Source: Macrobrachium rosenbergii (taxonomy: Eukaryota; Arthropoda; Malacostraca; Decapoda; Palaemonidae). From it: a DNA stretch of 64,000 nucleotides. The stretch is from NCBI RefSeq assembly GCF_040412425.1, contig NC_089743.1, positions 89,269,971 through 89,333,970 on the forward strand, read 5' to 3'. The position numbers and the translations under genes were made by a program. Under the pieces are notes generated by a model. It had not been told where the DNA came from, ran no database searches, and was given only the letters and a program-made list of their open reading frames with translations. The number at the start of each line of letters is the position of its first letter. The stretch's first letter is position 1. Shown in pieces: positions 11,980 to 25,324 of the stretch.

Positions 11980-12024
11980 GTCCTGACCGGTTTCGACTTT
12001 ATTTCCAAGCCATTGACGAAGGAC
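11980..12024 (-). ncRNA. hammerhead-like terminal structure, left arm
   Basis: This is the inverted counterpart of 15725-15769. Helix I is GTCCT/AGGAC, helix II ggctt/aagtc with a 7-nt loop, then GAAA, palindromic CCGG, and UC. The region where CUGANGA should sit reads cgtcaat, so self-cleavage is doubtful. Confidence 0.4.
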
Positions 12025-12333
12025 TGATACAGAGTGTGAGAAGTCACAAATATATATACTACAAGAACAGTACTGACGAACATACAAAACCGTTAGAGGC
12101 TCCATATCCCCACTCAGGCCGGTGTCGAGGTAGGAGTGGCCTTTAAAACTCATTTGGCTAAAAATCACAATAGACTCTCAGGGGACATTGCTGATAAACA
12201 GACCATACCCCACCTCAGATCCACACCTGACAGGTGTCATGGAGGCGGAGTTAGGAAACTCATTAACATTACTACCCTCGTACTGTGTTTACAAATATGA
12301 TAATCCTATTTTCATACATCTCTACTGCCTACC

Positions 12334-14469
12334 TTAAAGTTTAAACAATTTACAAATTTCTTTTGATATTAAAGGATCAAGTTTATACATTCCTTGACTG
12401 ATATTCATATTATGGTTGTAACTTTCTTTTATGAAGCTAGATTCAATGATGTTCCTTTCCAGTGCATTATTAGAATATACAATCCTTTTGCCCCTTCCCA
12501 GTTGATAGCATGATTGTTCTCACTAACATGTACAAATATACCACTGTTCCCTTGTGCATATCTCACACATTTCTTATGTTGTTCAATTCTTTTTTCCAGT
12601 GCTTTCCCTGGTTTGGCCAATATAAAAGTTGTCACAAGACTTACACGGAATTTTATATACACACCCTTTAATATTGTCTGGGAGTTCTTGATAAGTACAT
12701 TTTTCATTGTTGTATTGTTCTTAAATGCGACATTAACACCAAAATTCTTAAGAAGATGAGGATATCTTTCATACTATTATTATAAGGCAGAACAAGCAAA
12801 TTTTTTGTGTTGTAAGGTTCTTTCTGGTTTTGATACATAGTCTTTTTGCCGCTTCAAATGCACTGTTTAATACACTATCAGGATATTTCAATTTTTGCCT
12901 GCATTCCTAATCTTATCTATTTCATCATCAATATATTCAGGGCTACATACCCGTAATGCTCTTAAAAACATAGATGAAAACACTGACTTTTAACCTTATT
13001 GCTTTGTCCAGAATAGAAATGCACATAGGAAGAAATATTAGTGGGTTTTCTATACACACTATATTTAAACCCACTACTATTTCTTCGCATGAGGACATCC
13101 AGAAACGGTAAGCACCCATCATTTTCCATTTCCATCGTGAATTTAATTGATGGTACTAATTGATTTAACTTAGCAAAAAGGTTTTTTACATCTTGGTTCC
13201 TGGCCATACACAAATTATGTCGTCAACATACCTAAACCATGTTACATTACGTGGGATTATGTTGTTTAATATCTTCTTTTCAAAAATTCCATATACAAGT
13301 TACTTAACACTGGGGATAGAGGGTTTCCCATTGCCATACCAAAATTTTGTGAGTAAAATTTACCATTAAATTCAAATTTACAATCTTTTACACATAATTT
13401 AATCAGTTCAATTAAAGTACTTTTTAGAAAATGGGATATCCAGCTGTGTGTTCTCTAACAATTCAGATAAAAACTTCATCAGATCATCTATTGGCACCTT
13501 TGTGAATAGTGATACAACATCAAAACTTACAAGCCTGGATTCACTATTAATCTCTACACTATTTAGTTTATTTATCAGGTCCACATTATTCTTGATATTT
13601 GCATTTGAGATGGTACCTACTAATGGGTTGAGAATATCTACTAAGTACTTCGCCAGCTTGTATGATGCGGAACCAACTGAACTGATAATTGGCCTGGCAG
13701 GAAAGTTTGCTTTGTGAGTTTTTTTATTGTACCATACATGTATGGTAGCGATGGAGAGGTCACACACAACTTCTTTATAAGGCTTTCGTTACCTTTTAAC
13801 AGGTTTTTCACTTTCTTATTGAAACCACTATTCACATTGTCTATCAGGTTCTTATTTAATTCTTTATATGTGTTATCATCACCTAAAAGATTTTTGCATT
13901 TTTCTATATATTCACTTTTATTTAAAATTACAAGGGCGCCTGATTTATCTGCTTTTGTCATGTGTATATTTTTATCTTTTTTTCAGTTCATTAATAGCAA
14001 CCATAAATCTTTTGGGGACGTTTGTGGTGTCTGATTTTTTCATACTTCCATAAATCACTCCCCCTTAATCATGTTCACTTCTTCATTCGTTAAATCACTA
14101 TATTTTTCCAAATTACACAGTCCTTTAGTTATTTCCACACTGTTCCTTCCGCCAGGAGATAAAGCAAAGTTTAAACTGCAGCCTAAGGCACTAGTTACAT
14201 TTCTATCCAGCTGTTTGTTTGATAAGTTGACGACACATTCATGATTGGCGTTGTTGGTCCAAAGGCTTCTTTCAATCAACAGTTTCATTTTATTATCGTG
14301 TTTCCGTTTCAGTTTCCGATACACTTGATTCCTCATCTTCACATGACAATATTCACGTAGGGAATCTCTCCAATCTGGTGGTATTGAAGCTTCAAAATGT
14401 CGTCTTTTCCTCGTGAGATCTTCAAAATTCTTTTTGGTTTCCAATGTTTTGATGTTGATATGTTTTTCC
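12334..14469 (-). pseudogene. Penelope-like RT / GIY-YIG polyprotein, frameshifted
   Basis: Minus-strand remnants in order are as follows. An N-terminal region includes NLSNKQLDRNVTSALG (~14180-14230). RT motifs follow: RPIISS (13680-13697), SFDVVSLFTKVP (13494-13529), GMAMGNPLSP (~13312-13342) and the catalytic YVDD (13219-13230). Next come the thumb phrase FLDVL and the C-terminal GIY-YIG-type signature with YIG (around 12615-12640), EKRIEQHK and a conserved HVSENNH. The protein ends KEICKLFKL with its stop at 12334-12336. Breaks include a seven-A run near 13718 after YMYGTIKK, another A run near 13428, one missing G near 13203, an extra A near 12990 and a missing A near 12475. RT, YVDD and GIY-YIG together identify the Penelope-like class. 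The 5' end lies at the inversion junction, so upstream sequence may be missing. Confidence 0.88.
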
Positions 14470-14470
14470 A

Positions 14471-15415
14471 AGATATTAAACAACATAATCCCACGTAATG
14501 TAACATGGTTTAGGTATGTTGACGACATAATTTGTGTATGGCCAGGGAACCAAGATGTAAAAAACCTTTTTGCTAAGTTAAATCAATTAGTACCATCAAT
14601 TAAATTCACGATGGAAATGGAAAATGATGGGTGCTTACCGTTTCTGGATGTCCTCATACGAAGAAATAGTAGTGGGTTTAAATATAGTGTGTATAGAAAA
14701 CCCACTAATATTTCTTCCTATGTGCATTTCTATTCTGGACAAAGCAATAAGGTTAAAAGTCAGTGTTTTCATCTATGTTTTTAAGAGCATTACGGGTATG
14801 TAGCCCTGAATATATTGATGATGAAATAGATAAGATTAGGAATGCAGGCAAAAATTGAAATATCCTGATAGTGTATTAAACAGTGCATTTGAAGGCAAAA
14901 AAAGACTATGTATCAAAACCAGAAAGAACCTTACAACACAAAAAATTTGCTTGTTCTGCCTTATAATAATAGTATGAAAGATATCCCTCATCTTCTTAAG
15001 AATTTTGGTGTTAATGTCGCATTTAAGAACAATACAACAATGAAAAAATGTACTTATCAAGAACTCCCCAGACAATATTAAAGGGTGTGTATATAAATTC
15101 CGTGTAAGTCTTGTGACAACTTTTATATTGGCCAAACCGGGAAAGCACTGGAAAAAAAAGAATTGAACAACATAAGAAATGTGTGAGATATGCACAAGGA
15201 ACAGTGGTATATTTGTACATGTTAGTGAGAACAATCATGCTATCAACTGGGAAGGGGCAAAAAGGATTGTATATTCTAATAATGCACTGGAAAGGAACAT
15301 CATTGAATCTAGCTTCATAAAAGAAAGTTACAACCATAATATGAATATCAGTCAAGGAATGTATAAACTTGATCCTTTAATATCAAAAGAAATTTGTAAA
15401 TTGTTTAAACTTTAA
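14471..15415 (+). pseudogene. Penelope-like RT/GIY-YIG, 5'-truncated inverted copy
   Basis: The plus-strand right arm begins a few residues upstream of the catalytic YVDD (14515-14526) and reads on through the RT thumb and GIY-YIG-type region (YIGQTG near 15124-15141) to its stop at 15413-15415. Unlike the left arm it keeps three G in ccagggaacc just after the YVDD box, so this junction is in frame here. It has its own breaks: two extra A near 15155, and one A short near 15088. The extra A near 14757 is shared with the left arm, so that break predates the inverted duplication. The start is artificial, lying inside the RT domain with no start codon of its own. Best read as a retrotransposed or template-switched partial copy. 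Confidence 0.85.
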
Positions 15416-15724
15416 GGTAGGCAGTAGAGATGTATGAAAATAGGATTATCATATTTGTAAACACAGTACGAGGGTAGTAATGTTAATGAGTTTCCTAACT
15501 CCGCCCTCCATGACACCTGTCAGGTGTGGATCTGAGGTGGGTATGGTCTGTTTATCAGCAATGTCCCCTGAGAGTCTATTGTGATTTTTAGCCAAATGAG
15601 TTTTAAGGAGCACTCCTACCTCGACACCGGCCTGAGTGGGAATATGGAGCCTCTAACGGTTTTGTATGTTCGTCAGTACTGTTCTTGTAGTATATATATT
15701 TGTGACTTCTCACACTCTGTATCA

Positions 15725-15769
15725 GTCCTTCGTCAATGGCTTGGAAATAAAGTCGAAACCGGTCAGGAC
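15725..15769 (+). ncRNA. hammerhead-like terminal structure, right arm
   Basis: On the plus strand GTCCT (15725-15729) can pair with AGGAC (15765-15769). Inside lie cgtcaat, the hairpin GGCTT-ggaaata-AAGTC, then GAAA, CCGG and TC. This is the hammerhead order (box 1, helix II, GAAA, helix III, UH) with helix III reduced to a self-complementary tetramer, which would favour pairing between two copies. Box 1 is degenerate. Hammerhead motifs in Penelope-like elements are established knowledge; activity of this copy is not. Confidence 0.42.
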
Positions 15770-15859
15770 CTACACCCCGTTTCTTATTTTTCACCTGTGG
15801 TAATGTGTGATAAATGAATCACGTACAAAAGTGATAATAATCATCATATATGTATGTAT

Positions 15860-15977
15860 GTATGTATAACTGAATCACGAAAATATGGAACGTGATGAAT
15901 ATATAAGTAAAGACAAAATCCACGAAGGAAAGAGAAACACTGGAGTGCTGCGAGGCCTTTCGACTGTCGTCCGTTAC

Positions 15978-15978
<1 letters not shown>
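15860..15978 (-). mobile_element. terminal fragment of a second Penelope-like family
   Basis: The minus strand carries gtcGAAAGGCCTC (around 15952-15964), which again has GAAA, a self-complementary tetramer and UC, followed by gcagcactccagtgtttc. Sequence upstream of it on the minus strand is replaced by an (AC)n tract at 15979, so box 1 and most of helix II are gone. The family assignment rests on this motif architecture and its position next to another Penelope-like end, and is an inference. Confidence 0.35.

Positions 15979-16052
<74 letters not shown>
15979..16052. repeat. (AC)n(AT)n microsatellite
   Basis: AC repeat to about 16018, then AT to 16052. Sequence 16053-16266 holds no gene. 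Confidence 0.95.
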
Positions 16053-16056
<4 letters not shown>

Positions 16057-16266
16057 GATAATTGTGATATATAAATAAAATAATGATAAATGAACTGAAT
16101 GATAAAATGTGTACTCACTTTTCTATTCTCATGTGTAAACGCTATGAGGTATAAAAACTAAAAATAGTTTGTTCATGACAAACCCTTTGGTATTGCACTA
16201 TAAGAGATAAGGATAGATAAGTCTGGGTCTGGCATTAAAAAATTTCTGTTTCATTTATCAGTATTT

Positions 16267-16267
<1 letters not shown>

Positions 16268-16357
<90 letters not shown>

Positions 16358-16459
16358 CGTATGTGTGTATGAATGTATGTATGTTCATGAAGCTGAGAAA
16401 CTGGGAAGTTGTAGCCTTCTAGTGGTACCCCCTACAAAGAGGAAAAAGTGTCATGGTGT

Positions 16460-16504
<45 letters not shown>

Positions 16505-16510
16505 GTATGT
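16268..16510. repeat. (AC)n(AT)n(GTAT)n and second (AT)n(GTAT)n
   Basis: AC at about 16268-16297, AT to 16349, GTAT/GTGT variants to about 16384, then AT at 16462-16491 followed by GTAT units to 16511. Confidence 0.93.
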
Positions 16511-16559
16511 ATTTGCATCAAGATCAAGGGCAGGAATACAGAAACTAATGACACAGTAA

Positions 16560-16612
16560 TCATTTATTCCGACGTTTCATGATTCTTAATCACATCATCA
16601 GGGAGATCTACG
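16560..16612 (-). ncRNA. hammerhead-like motif of a third Penelope-like family
   Basis: The minus strand reads CTGATGA (16595-16601 reversed), an exact hammerhead box 1. A helix II follows, pairing gtgatt with aatcat, then GAAA, CG and UC (GACGTTTC at 16571-16578 on the plus strand). Helix III is only the CG step. Flanking tcc/gga could open helix I. All core boxes are present in the right order, though one extra U sits between box 1 and helix II. This is the best-preserved ribozyme-like core in the window. Confidence 0.5.
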
Positions 16613-17738
16613 ACAATAAAATACAATATATTAACATAAATTAATTAAAAGAGCTATACACAGGACTCTACTTAAAAACGCAGAAAGCAAGGGAAGAAAA
16701 TTAATAAAAACAGAACACAAAAAGACAAAATTATCAAGAACAGACAACACACTCAAACACAGACGCACTTAGAAACAAAATAGTATGTATGTAGGCCTAT
16801 ATGCACGTGTGTGTGTATTTGTGTGACTGTGTATATGTACAGTATGTATGTACCTACTGGTACGTAAAAGACTGTAAATTTCCCGATAACTTGCAATTTC
16901 CATGCTTAAGTCAGCTTTCACGGCATTTACCAAACATACTTGTATTTGTGCATATTTACCGATTAGCACCGTATGTATAATGCCCGGTTTATCACATTTA
17001 CCAAAACATCTCCATCTTAGCCTCCGGCCAAGGTCAGGTCCTTCATTGACCCTGGCTCTAGATTTTCTTGGCGTTGTGTTTCCTTATTTAATTACGTCAA
17101 TTTGGAAAAGGGAAGTTGACTTAAATACCATATTAGAAAATGTTTGGGCCTCATCCCTTGTGCACCCTGAATCTTTGCTCACTTTTTTAATGTGAATTTT
17201 CATTAGAATACATAGTTTCATTTTTTTACGTTCATTCTCTTGTATTATCCTCGTCCCTTGAGTCACTCTTTTTTTTAGAAAGTTTACGTTCCCCGAGGAA
17301 TCGTTTCTATGTCCAAGTCCTTTCGTCGTTTCTGTGTCCAAGTTCTTTCAAATCATTCGATTTCATTACCTATCCACAGGAAACGTAGTCTCGAGAACGG
17401 ATCATCGACCTGCGCTTAGTATCGTTACTAGCCAAGAAGAAAATGTAGTTGGACTGCGATAGATGGAACGCAATTAAAAGTTGTATTGGTCAGCTTTAGA
17501 GAATTTGATCACCTGAATCGCCTAATGTCGGCTCTCATAAGACGTTTTGCGAACAGCATGGTACCTATTAATAAGAATCCCCCTTGCCACAGGAATTGTA
17601 TGTCGTTAAAAATTTGGCTTTAATTGGGCGAGACTTTCGTTCTTAAGTTTTTTTTGTATGTTTTTCTTTTAAGATTGTACAGAAGGTTACGTAATTTTTC
17701 ATCCTTTATAAAGGTCTGTTGTATTTTAAGGTTTATAT
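16613..17738. other. no gene seen
   Basis: The A-rich stretch 16620-16780 may belong to the Penelope-like fragment carrying the motif at 16560-16612. Beyond it I see no coding or repeat structure; frames at 16902-17195 plus and 17084-17341 minus lack motifs. Confidence 0.35.
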
Positions 17739-17739
17739 A

Positions 17740-17859
17740 TATAATAATATGTATATACACATGCATTTGTAAATATAAATGTATGTATAAATATATGTGT
17801 ATATGTACATGTTTATCAATTTATTTAATATGTATACACACAACATATATATTATATAT

Positions 17860-17918
<59 letters not shown>
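17740..17918. repeat. degenerate TATG/AT tract ending in (GA)n
   Basis: AT-rich degenerate microsatellite followed by uninterrupted GA at about 17862-17918. Confidence 0.93.
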
Positions 17919-17920
<2 letters not shown>

Positions 17921-18291
17921 AACATGGCGGTCACTCTTATGTATGCTCATATCGGTTACGTGGTTAATCAGTTTATATTATTTTGCTTCATAATATGCAA
18001 ATGAGTCGACTAACTACTGTAGCTCAGTGCTAAAGGTAAAGCCAGTATTCAATAAAAAAAAATAGAAAACGAAAATAACAGAAAATATCGTGACTTGTTG
18101 CATGCGGTCTATCTATCATAGCATGAAACAGGGCAGGCTTCTTCCTCCTTCAGCCCTGAAACATAAAAAAAAAGACATCCATTATCATGTGCATTCAACC
18201 CCTTAGGGAGAGCAGACCCAACCCTAATACGAAATGCACAAGTGGGGAGAAGTTAGACAGACAAAAGCCTCCTAATGAGAAAATTGGTGTT

Positions 18292-18318
18292 ATGAGGGGG
18301 CGGGGGGCGGGGGGGTGG
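18292..18318 (+). other. G-run cluster, G-quadruplex candidate
   Basis: Four G runs of 5-7 bases with one- or two-base spacers within 27 bases. Confidence 0.6.
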
Positions 18319-18582
18319 TCTCGGCTAGACTGAATCGTTCTTGAGGCAAAACGATCATTTGATCTTGTCACTCAGGGCTAGAAGCACCCCGTTATTAGGA
18401 TGTTTTGTGAGAGAGGTCCTTCCCTTTCCTCTCCTCCTTGCCCTTTCTTCCCGGCTTCCCTCGACTTTTCAACTCCCCTCTGATGCGAGGTACTTTGCAT
18501 ACGAGAGGTAAGAGTCGAAATGGCCGGGCCATCGTGGGAAGTGGCCTTTGGTGGCCAGATGTTGGCGAGGGATAAGGGGACG

Positions 18583-18586
<4 letters not shown>

Positions 18587-18614
<28 letters not shown>
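18587..18614. repeat. short (GA)n microsatellite
   Basis: About 28 bases of GA, flanked by G-rich sequence. An (AT)n tract follows at about 18750-18785. Confidence 0.9.
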
Positions 18615-18618
<4 letters not shown>

Positions 18619-18745
18619 AGAGGAAAGAGGGGGGCCACTTCCATTAGTGGGTTTCATTGTTCCCTCGATTCTCGTCGTGGAGAGATTCTAAGTGTGCCAA
18701 AAAGTGTCTGAGCCTTTGTTTTCCGGGCTCGAAAACACTTGATAG

Positions 18746-18785
<40 letters not shown>

Positions 18786-18787
<2 letters not shown>

Positions 18788-19973
18788 CGTTTTTTCTGAG
18801 GATGATCAAGTGTACTGTATTTCGCATGCTCTTAAGTGCTTGTACGTATGTGTGTCACTAGAATGCTGCTAATGCATCAAAGATGTCTTCTTCTTCGTTT
18901 AACGTGCTTTTTCCCATTTTTTCATATGGGGCAAGCACGATGCCTTCTTTTGGAGGACTTTGATTTGGCGTTGGGGTAGGCCGTAGCCTCGATCGGCTGC
19001 CCTGCCTGACATCGCTTAGACCCCGGTAGCACATGTGTATATGTATCGTGCCAAATCCCCAGCTCCCTTTCCCCTAGCAGCGAGGAGACTTGAGCGGTTT
19101 AGGCCGACAGTTCGAGACGTGTAAAAGGCGTCTGTTATGTTTTTAGTAACCAAAAATGAACTGAAGGAAAGCATGTTAATTATGACGTTAATTTGTATAT
19201 TTTGCTGTTCACTCAAACAAGGCTTTTGATATATAAATATTTACATATTTATATATTAACAGGAGCGCCGGGAACATTATTAATTAAGCAGTTATAGGGT
19301 TATGATAAAATTGGCTGTCATCTCGATTTTCTCCGGTCTCTGGTAACTGAAGAAAAAGTTAGTCGCGTGGTTACTTGGGTTATTAATTATTTATATAAGA
19401 TGAATGAGGTCGGCAGTATATGAGTGACATTTTCTTGATATATACTTATATTAATCTGTAGTAGACGCACTGGTCATTCACTAGTTTGCAGAGCATCAGT
19501 TGATCATTAGATTTTACAAGAAAGAGGTCATTTTTCTTCAAGTGGCTGGCTGGATGACTTTGGGGTTTTTCAGTACATTTTTATTAGTTTCCTCTAATAT
19601 GCTATACGGGAACTAATTGTTCCTAAATTCCCGAAAACATCACTCCTACTGTTGAGTAATTGGTCTTAGCATCATTTTCCATTAAAATAGATCTGAAACT
19701 TTCACAGAAATCTGAAACCTTCTTTGTTATTGTATGGAAGACAGGCACATCAATTTCACACTCGCTTCATTATGGAAAACATAATAATGTAAAAAGAAAG
19801 CCCCTGATAAGTGAATGGCAAAAGTCAAGGTCTTTCCTTAAAAACGCAGCAAATTCCTGGAACCCACATAAGAAGACTAACTTTAAATTAGAAACTTCAG
19901 AGTTTACTGTCCCAAATCAGGTACTGTGGAGTGGAGTAAACAGGTACGTTTTGATAAAAGCGCCATTTCTTAT

Positions 19974-19977
<4 letters not shown>
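18786..19977. other. no gene seen
   Basis: The segment 18880-19110 is richer in G+C than its surroundings and may be a dispersed repeat, but no second copy lies in this window. The plus frame at 19660-20109 runs into a CT microsatellite and has no recognisable domain. Confidence 0.35.

Positions 19978-20044
<67 letters not shown>
19978..20044. repeat. (CT)n microsatellite
   Basis: About 67 bases of uninterrupted CT. The following 20045-20420 shows no gene. Confidence 0.97.
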
Positions 20045-20046
<2 letters not shown>

Positions 20047-20418
20047 GACTCCAGTTTTTGGTCTGTAGGTAAAATCTCACATTATATGCTGCAACATCGT
20101 TTGAACTAGCCCCTATCATTCAGTTAAATTCCCTAATTCAGTTCTGTTAGGCAGGAAAGAAGAATGATGGGGCTCTAGGAATCATATACAGACATACAAT
20201 TTTCAAAGCCAAACTAGGTACGTTCCTTATAGAGGCTGGGGAACGATTACTAATTTGGCGTCTTCTCTATGTCAAACTTGAAGTATTAATGTGTTTTCCG
20301 TTTCATAGGTCAAGACTGAAAATCTGATTTTTAGACTTGTGAAGATTATCGTAGAGTTTGAAGAGATATTAAAAAGAGAAACTAGATAGAAAATACGTGC
20401 TGGTGTTTGTTTTTTTGT

Positions 20419-20420
<2 letters not shown>

Positions 20421-20494
<74 letters not shown>
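20421..20494. repeat. (AT)n microsatellite
   Basis: About 74 bases of AT left of the small Penelope-like hairpin. Confidence 0.97.
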
Positions 20495-20499
<5 letters not shown>

Positions 20500-20519
20500 A
20501 TACTTTATAATATGTGATT

Positions 20520-21362
<843 letters not shown>

Positions 21363-21430
<68 letters not shown>
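21363..21430. repeat. (CT)n microsatellite
   Basis: About 68 bases of CT. Confidence 0.97.
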
Positions 21431-21431
<1 letters not shown>

Positions 21432-21519
21432 GAACTTCAGCCGCTCAGCCGTGGTTCAAAAGAAACAAGTTCACAATAGTTACGTAATATTTTATGTTAA
21501 GTTTTCACACACGTACATA

Positions 21520-21543
21520 CGCATACATACATACATACATACA

Positions 21544-21608
<65 letters not shown>
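21520..21608. repeat. (ACAT)n(AT)n compound microsatellite
   Basis: About twelve ACAT units to 21570, then AT. Confidence 0.95.
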
Positions 21609-21611
<3 letters not shown>

Positions 21612-21737
21612 ATACATATATATGGAGATATGCGTGTGCGTACGTTTGTGTATTTATTAATGAAATTTAGTAGCTATGTAGAAATTTTCACTCGTCTCTA
21701 TTTACCTATGCATTCATCAGCTGGTTGCACTTGTTTC

Positions 21738-23124
<1,387 letters not shown>

Positions 23125-23196
<72 letters not shown>
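23125..23196. repeat. (AT)n microsatellite
   Basis: About 72 bases of AT; 23197-23730 has no supportable feature. Confidence 0.97.
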
Positions 23197-23198
<2 letters not shown>

Positions 23199-23729
23199 TT
23201 TAGCATTTTTATGAATTTTGCTGTTACTCAGAAGTGAAGATGAACTGCACTCTTGCTTTAAAGAACCCTGTATCATTGCTGTAGTTTTTCGGCCTTACAT
23301 TGCCGTTTTATTAATCGTAAATATTTGTTTGTTTATTAATTTTCCATTTTTTTGTGTGTTTGTTATTTCCTTCTAACCTTTTTACACACATGGACATACT
23401 ATTGGTACAATTTTGCTTGTTGTGAAACTATTTGAAATATTTAAAAAATCGATTTATCAACTGTTGCTAAATGCTCTACTGTAGTGTCAAAAAATTGCCA
23501 TTAAAATATCCGGTAAAAGATTAAGTTAAAAAGTCCTTTTGCTTCTATACATATTTTGCTCCAATATATATTTTAGACATCGCACTCAATTGTTTCCTTT
23601 TATTATTTATTTTTTCTGCGCTGACAAAGTCGCTTTCTATTTGGCCACCCAGCCTGTCAGTGCTGCCAATGAAAGCCTTCTTCTTTAATTGAAAGTAATA
23701 TGGCGACATTTGGATACTCTAATTCTGTG

Positions 23730-23747
23730 TGCGTGCGCGCGCGCGCG

Positions 23748-23784
<37 letters not shown>
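23730..23784. repeat. (GC)n(GT)n microsatellite
   Basis: A short alternating GC run (gcgcgcgcgcgc) then GT repeats: alternating purine-pyrimidine sequence with Z-DNA potential. Confidence 0.9.
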
Positions 23785-23785
<1 letters not shown>

Positions 23786-23909
23786 AGTGTTTGGTTCAGT
23801 TATATTAGAACGAGTTTATCTCTGAATGCTTTATGAAAAGTTATGGCTAGACTTTTTTGTTATCCTTATTGTTTGTAAAAGAAAAAAAAAACAGTAACAT
23901 AACACATGA

Positions 23910-23913
<4 letters not shown>

Positions 23914-23988
<75 letters not shown>
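23914..23988. repeat. (AT)n microsatellite
   Basis: About 75 bases of AT; 23989-24350 has no gene. Confidence 0.97.
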
Positions 23989-23992
<4 letters not shown>

Positions 23993-24345
23993 TTCAAAAA
24001 GTTTTAATATATAATCCACTGAAATGAAGTATGGAGCATCGTTATCAAATAGATATTTCAGAAACTATAGGCATCAGTTTTTGACGTTCTAGCCGAGGGA
24101 TGTTGTTAGCTGCCCATTATTCCCTGTAAAGAAAGCTGTGGCGAAGCCTCAGTCCCTTTTTCCAAATAAGGACCCGCAGCGATTTCCCCACATGCTACTG
24201 AGACCAGATAATCTGTGTGACTCAATAGGGATGTTTGCATATTCAGGTTCTGGAGTACTTACCAACTCTACTTGTTGCTTAAGTGGTACTCTAAAGTGAC
24301 CGTATGGACAACTGAAAAGGTACTCGAAGTGTTATTTTCATAATT

Positions 24346-24480
<135 letters not shown>

Positions 24481-25200
24481 GAAACATCTCCAATGCTTGA
24501 TATGGAATTTTGTAATGTTTTTGTGCGTTCTTTTCGTTGGTTCATTGGACAGTTCTGGGACAAAATGGTACTTTCCAGTGGCGTCACTGGTCCAAGGATA
24601 CTTGTCTTATGTTATGTTATGTGATGTTATGGTAGGGAACATCATTACTTAGTAATGGATCGATTTGCAGTCGTTCCTGATACTTAATAGCAAACGAACC
24701 GTTCATCAATATTTTAGAACCACCAAAATCATTTTTAAGTTTCGTCTATTGTCAGTTTAGTGAGTTATTCCCAAGGCTTTTTAAGAAATCTGTTAATGCT
24801 GAAGGAAGGTTCTGAATCTTATAAGGAGAAAGTATAAAGAGTTTTGTCATCAAGTTATCAACATCAGAAAATAATCACCTGATGTTCACACCTACCTTGA
24901 TTCATCCATCACCTGTGTCCAATCTTAAATCTAATGTTCGGTTTTCATAATGTGAATATATATTATAATCATGACAATGAAAATTATGTTAATAACCATG
25001 AGAATTAGTTAATATTATTACTCTCATTTTCGTTTTGCCATTTTATTTTGTTAATTGCCAACCGCAGATGTCACTCTCTCGGGAGTTATCGGTGAGTGAG
25101 TCACACAGCGATTGCAGCCCACGCCTAATCCTCCTACAAGCACAAGCAGACAGGGGCCCTTTGCAGCGTGCATGTCTGCATGCATTTCCTTTCCCAGTCA
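24481..25200. other. no gene seen
   Basis: AT-rich sequence; overlapping frames near 25035-25360 extend into degenerate microsatellite and are not supported as genes. Confidence 0.4.
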
Positions 25201-25324
25201 ATTTGGAAATGTTTGTATTTATACATATATATATACACATATACAAAGTATATATATAAATGTTTATACGTATATAAATATATATATATATGTGTGTGTG
25301 TGTGTTACAGGGAATATGTGAAAA

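Larger units (their letters stand above)
11938..15843. mobile_element. Penelope-like element, head-to-head palindrome
   Basis: The left arm (11941-13275) and right arm (14470-15811) are near-identical reverse complements, about 1.34 kb each, around a 1194-base centre. The left arm plus the centre form one minus-strand element that contains the N-terminal region and most of the reverse transcriptase. The right arm is a plus-strand copy of only the 3' part, starting inside the RT just upstream of YVDD. So a 5'-truncated copy is joined head to head to a longer one, an arrangement known for Penelope-like elements. The right terminus extends to ~15843: its last ~30 bases recur near 20530-20560. 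The left terminus stops at an (AT)n tract. Differences between arms are few substitutions plus 1-2 base indels in homopolymers. Confidence 0.92.

Noticed and set aside
11938..15843. LTR retrotransposon or retrovirus-like element
   Set aside because: Terminal repeats are inverted, there is no gag, protease or integrase, and the RT motifs plus GIY-YIG-type C-terminus fit the Penelope-like class.
18880..19110. Dispersed repeat of distinct composition
   Set aside because: It resembles repeats I associate with arthropod genomes, but no second copy or boundary is visible here, so it is not listed as an element.
19660..20109. 149-codon plus frame
   Set aside because: The last third is a CT microsatellite, and the first part has no family resemblance I can name.
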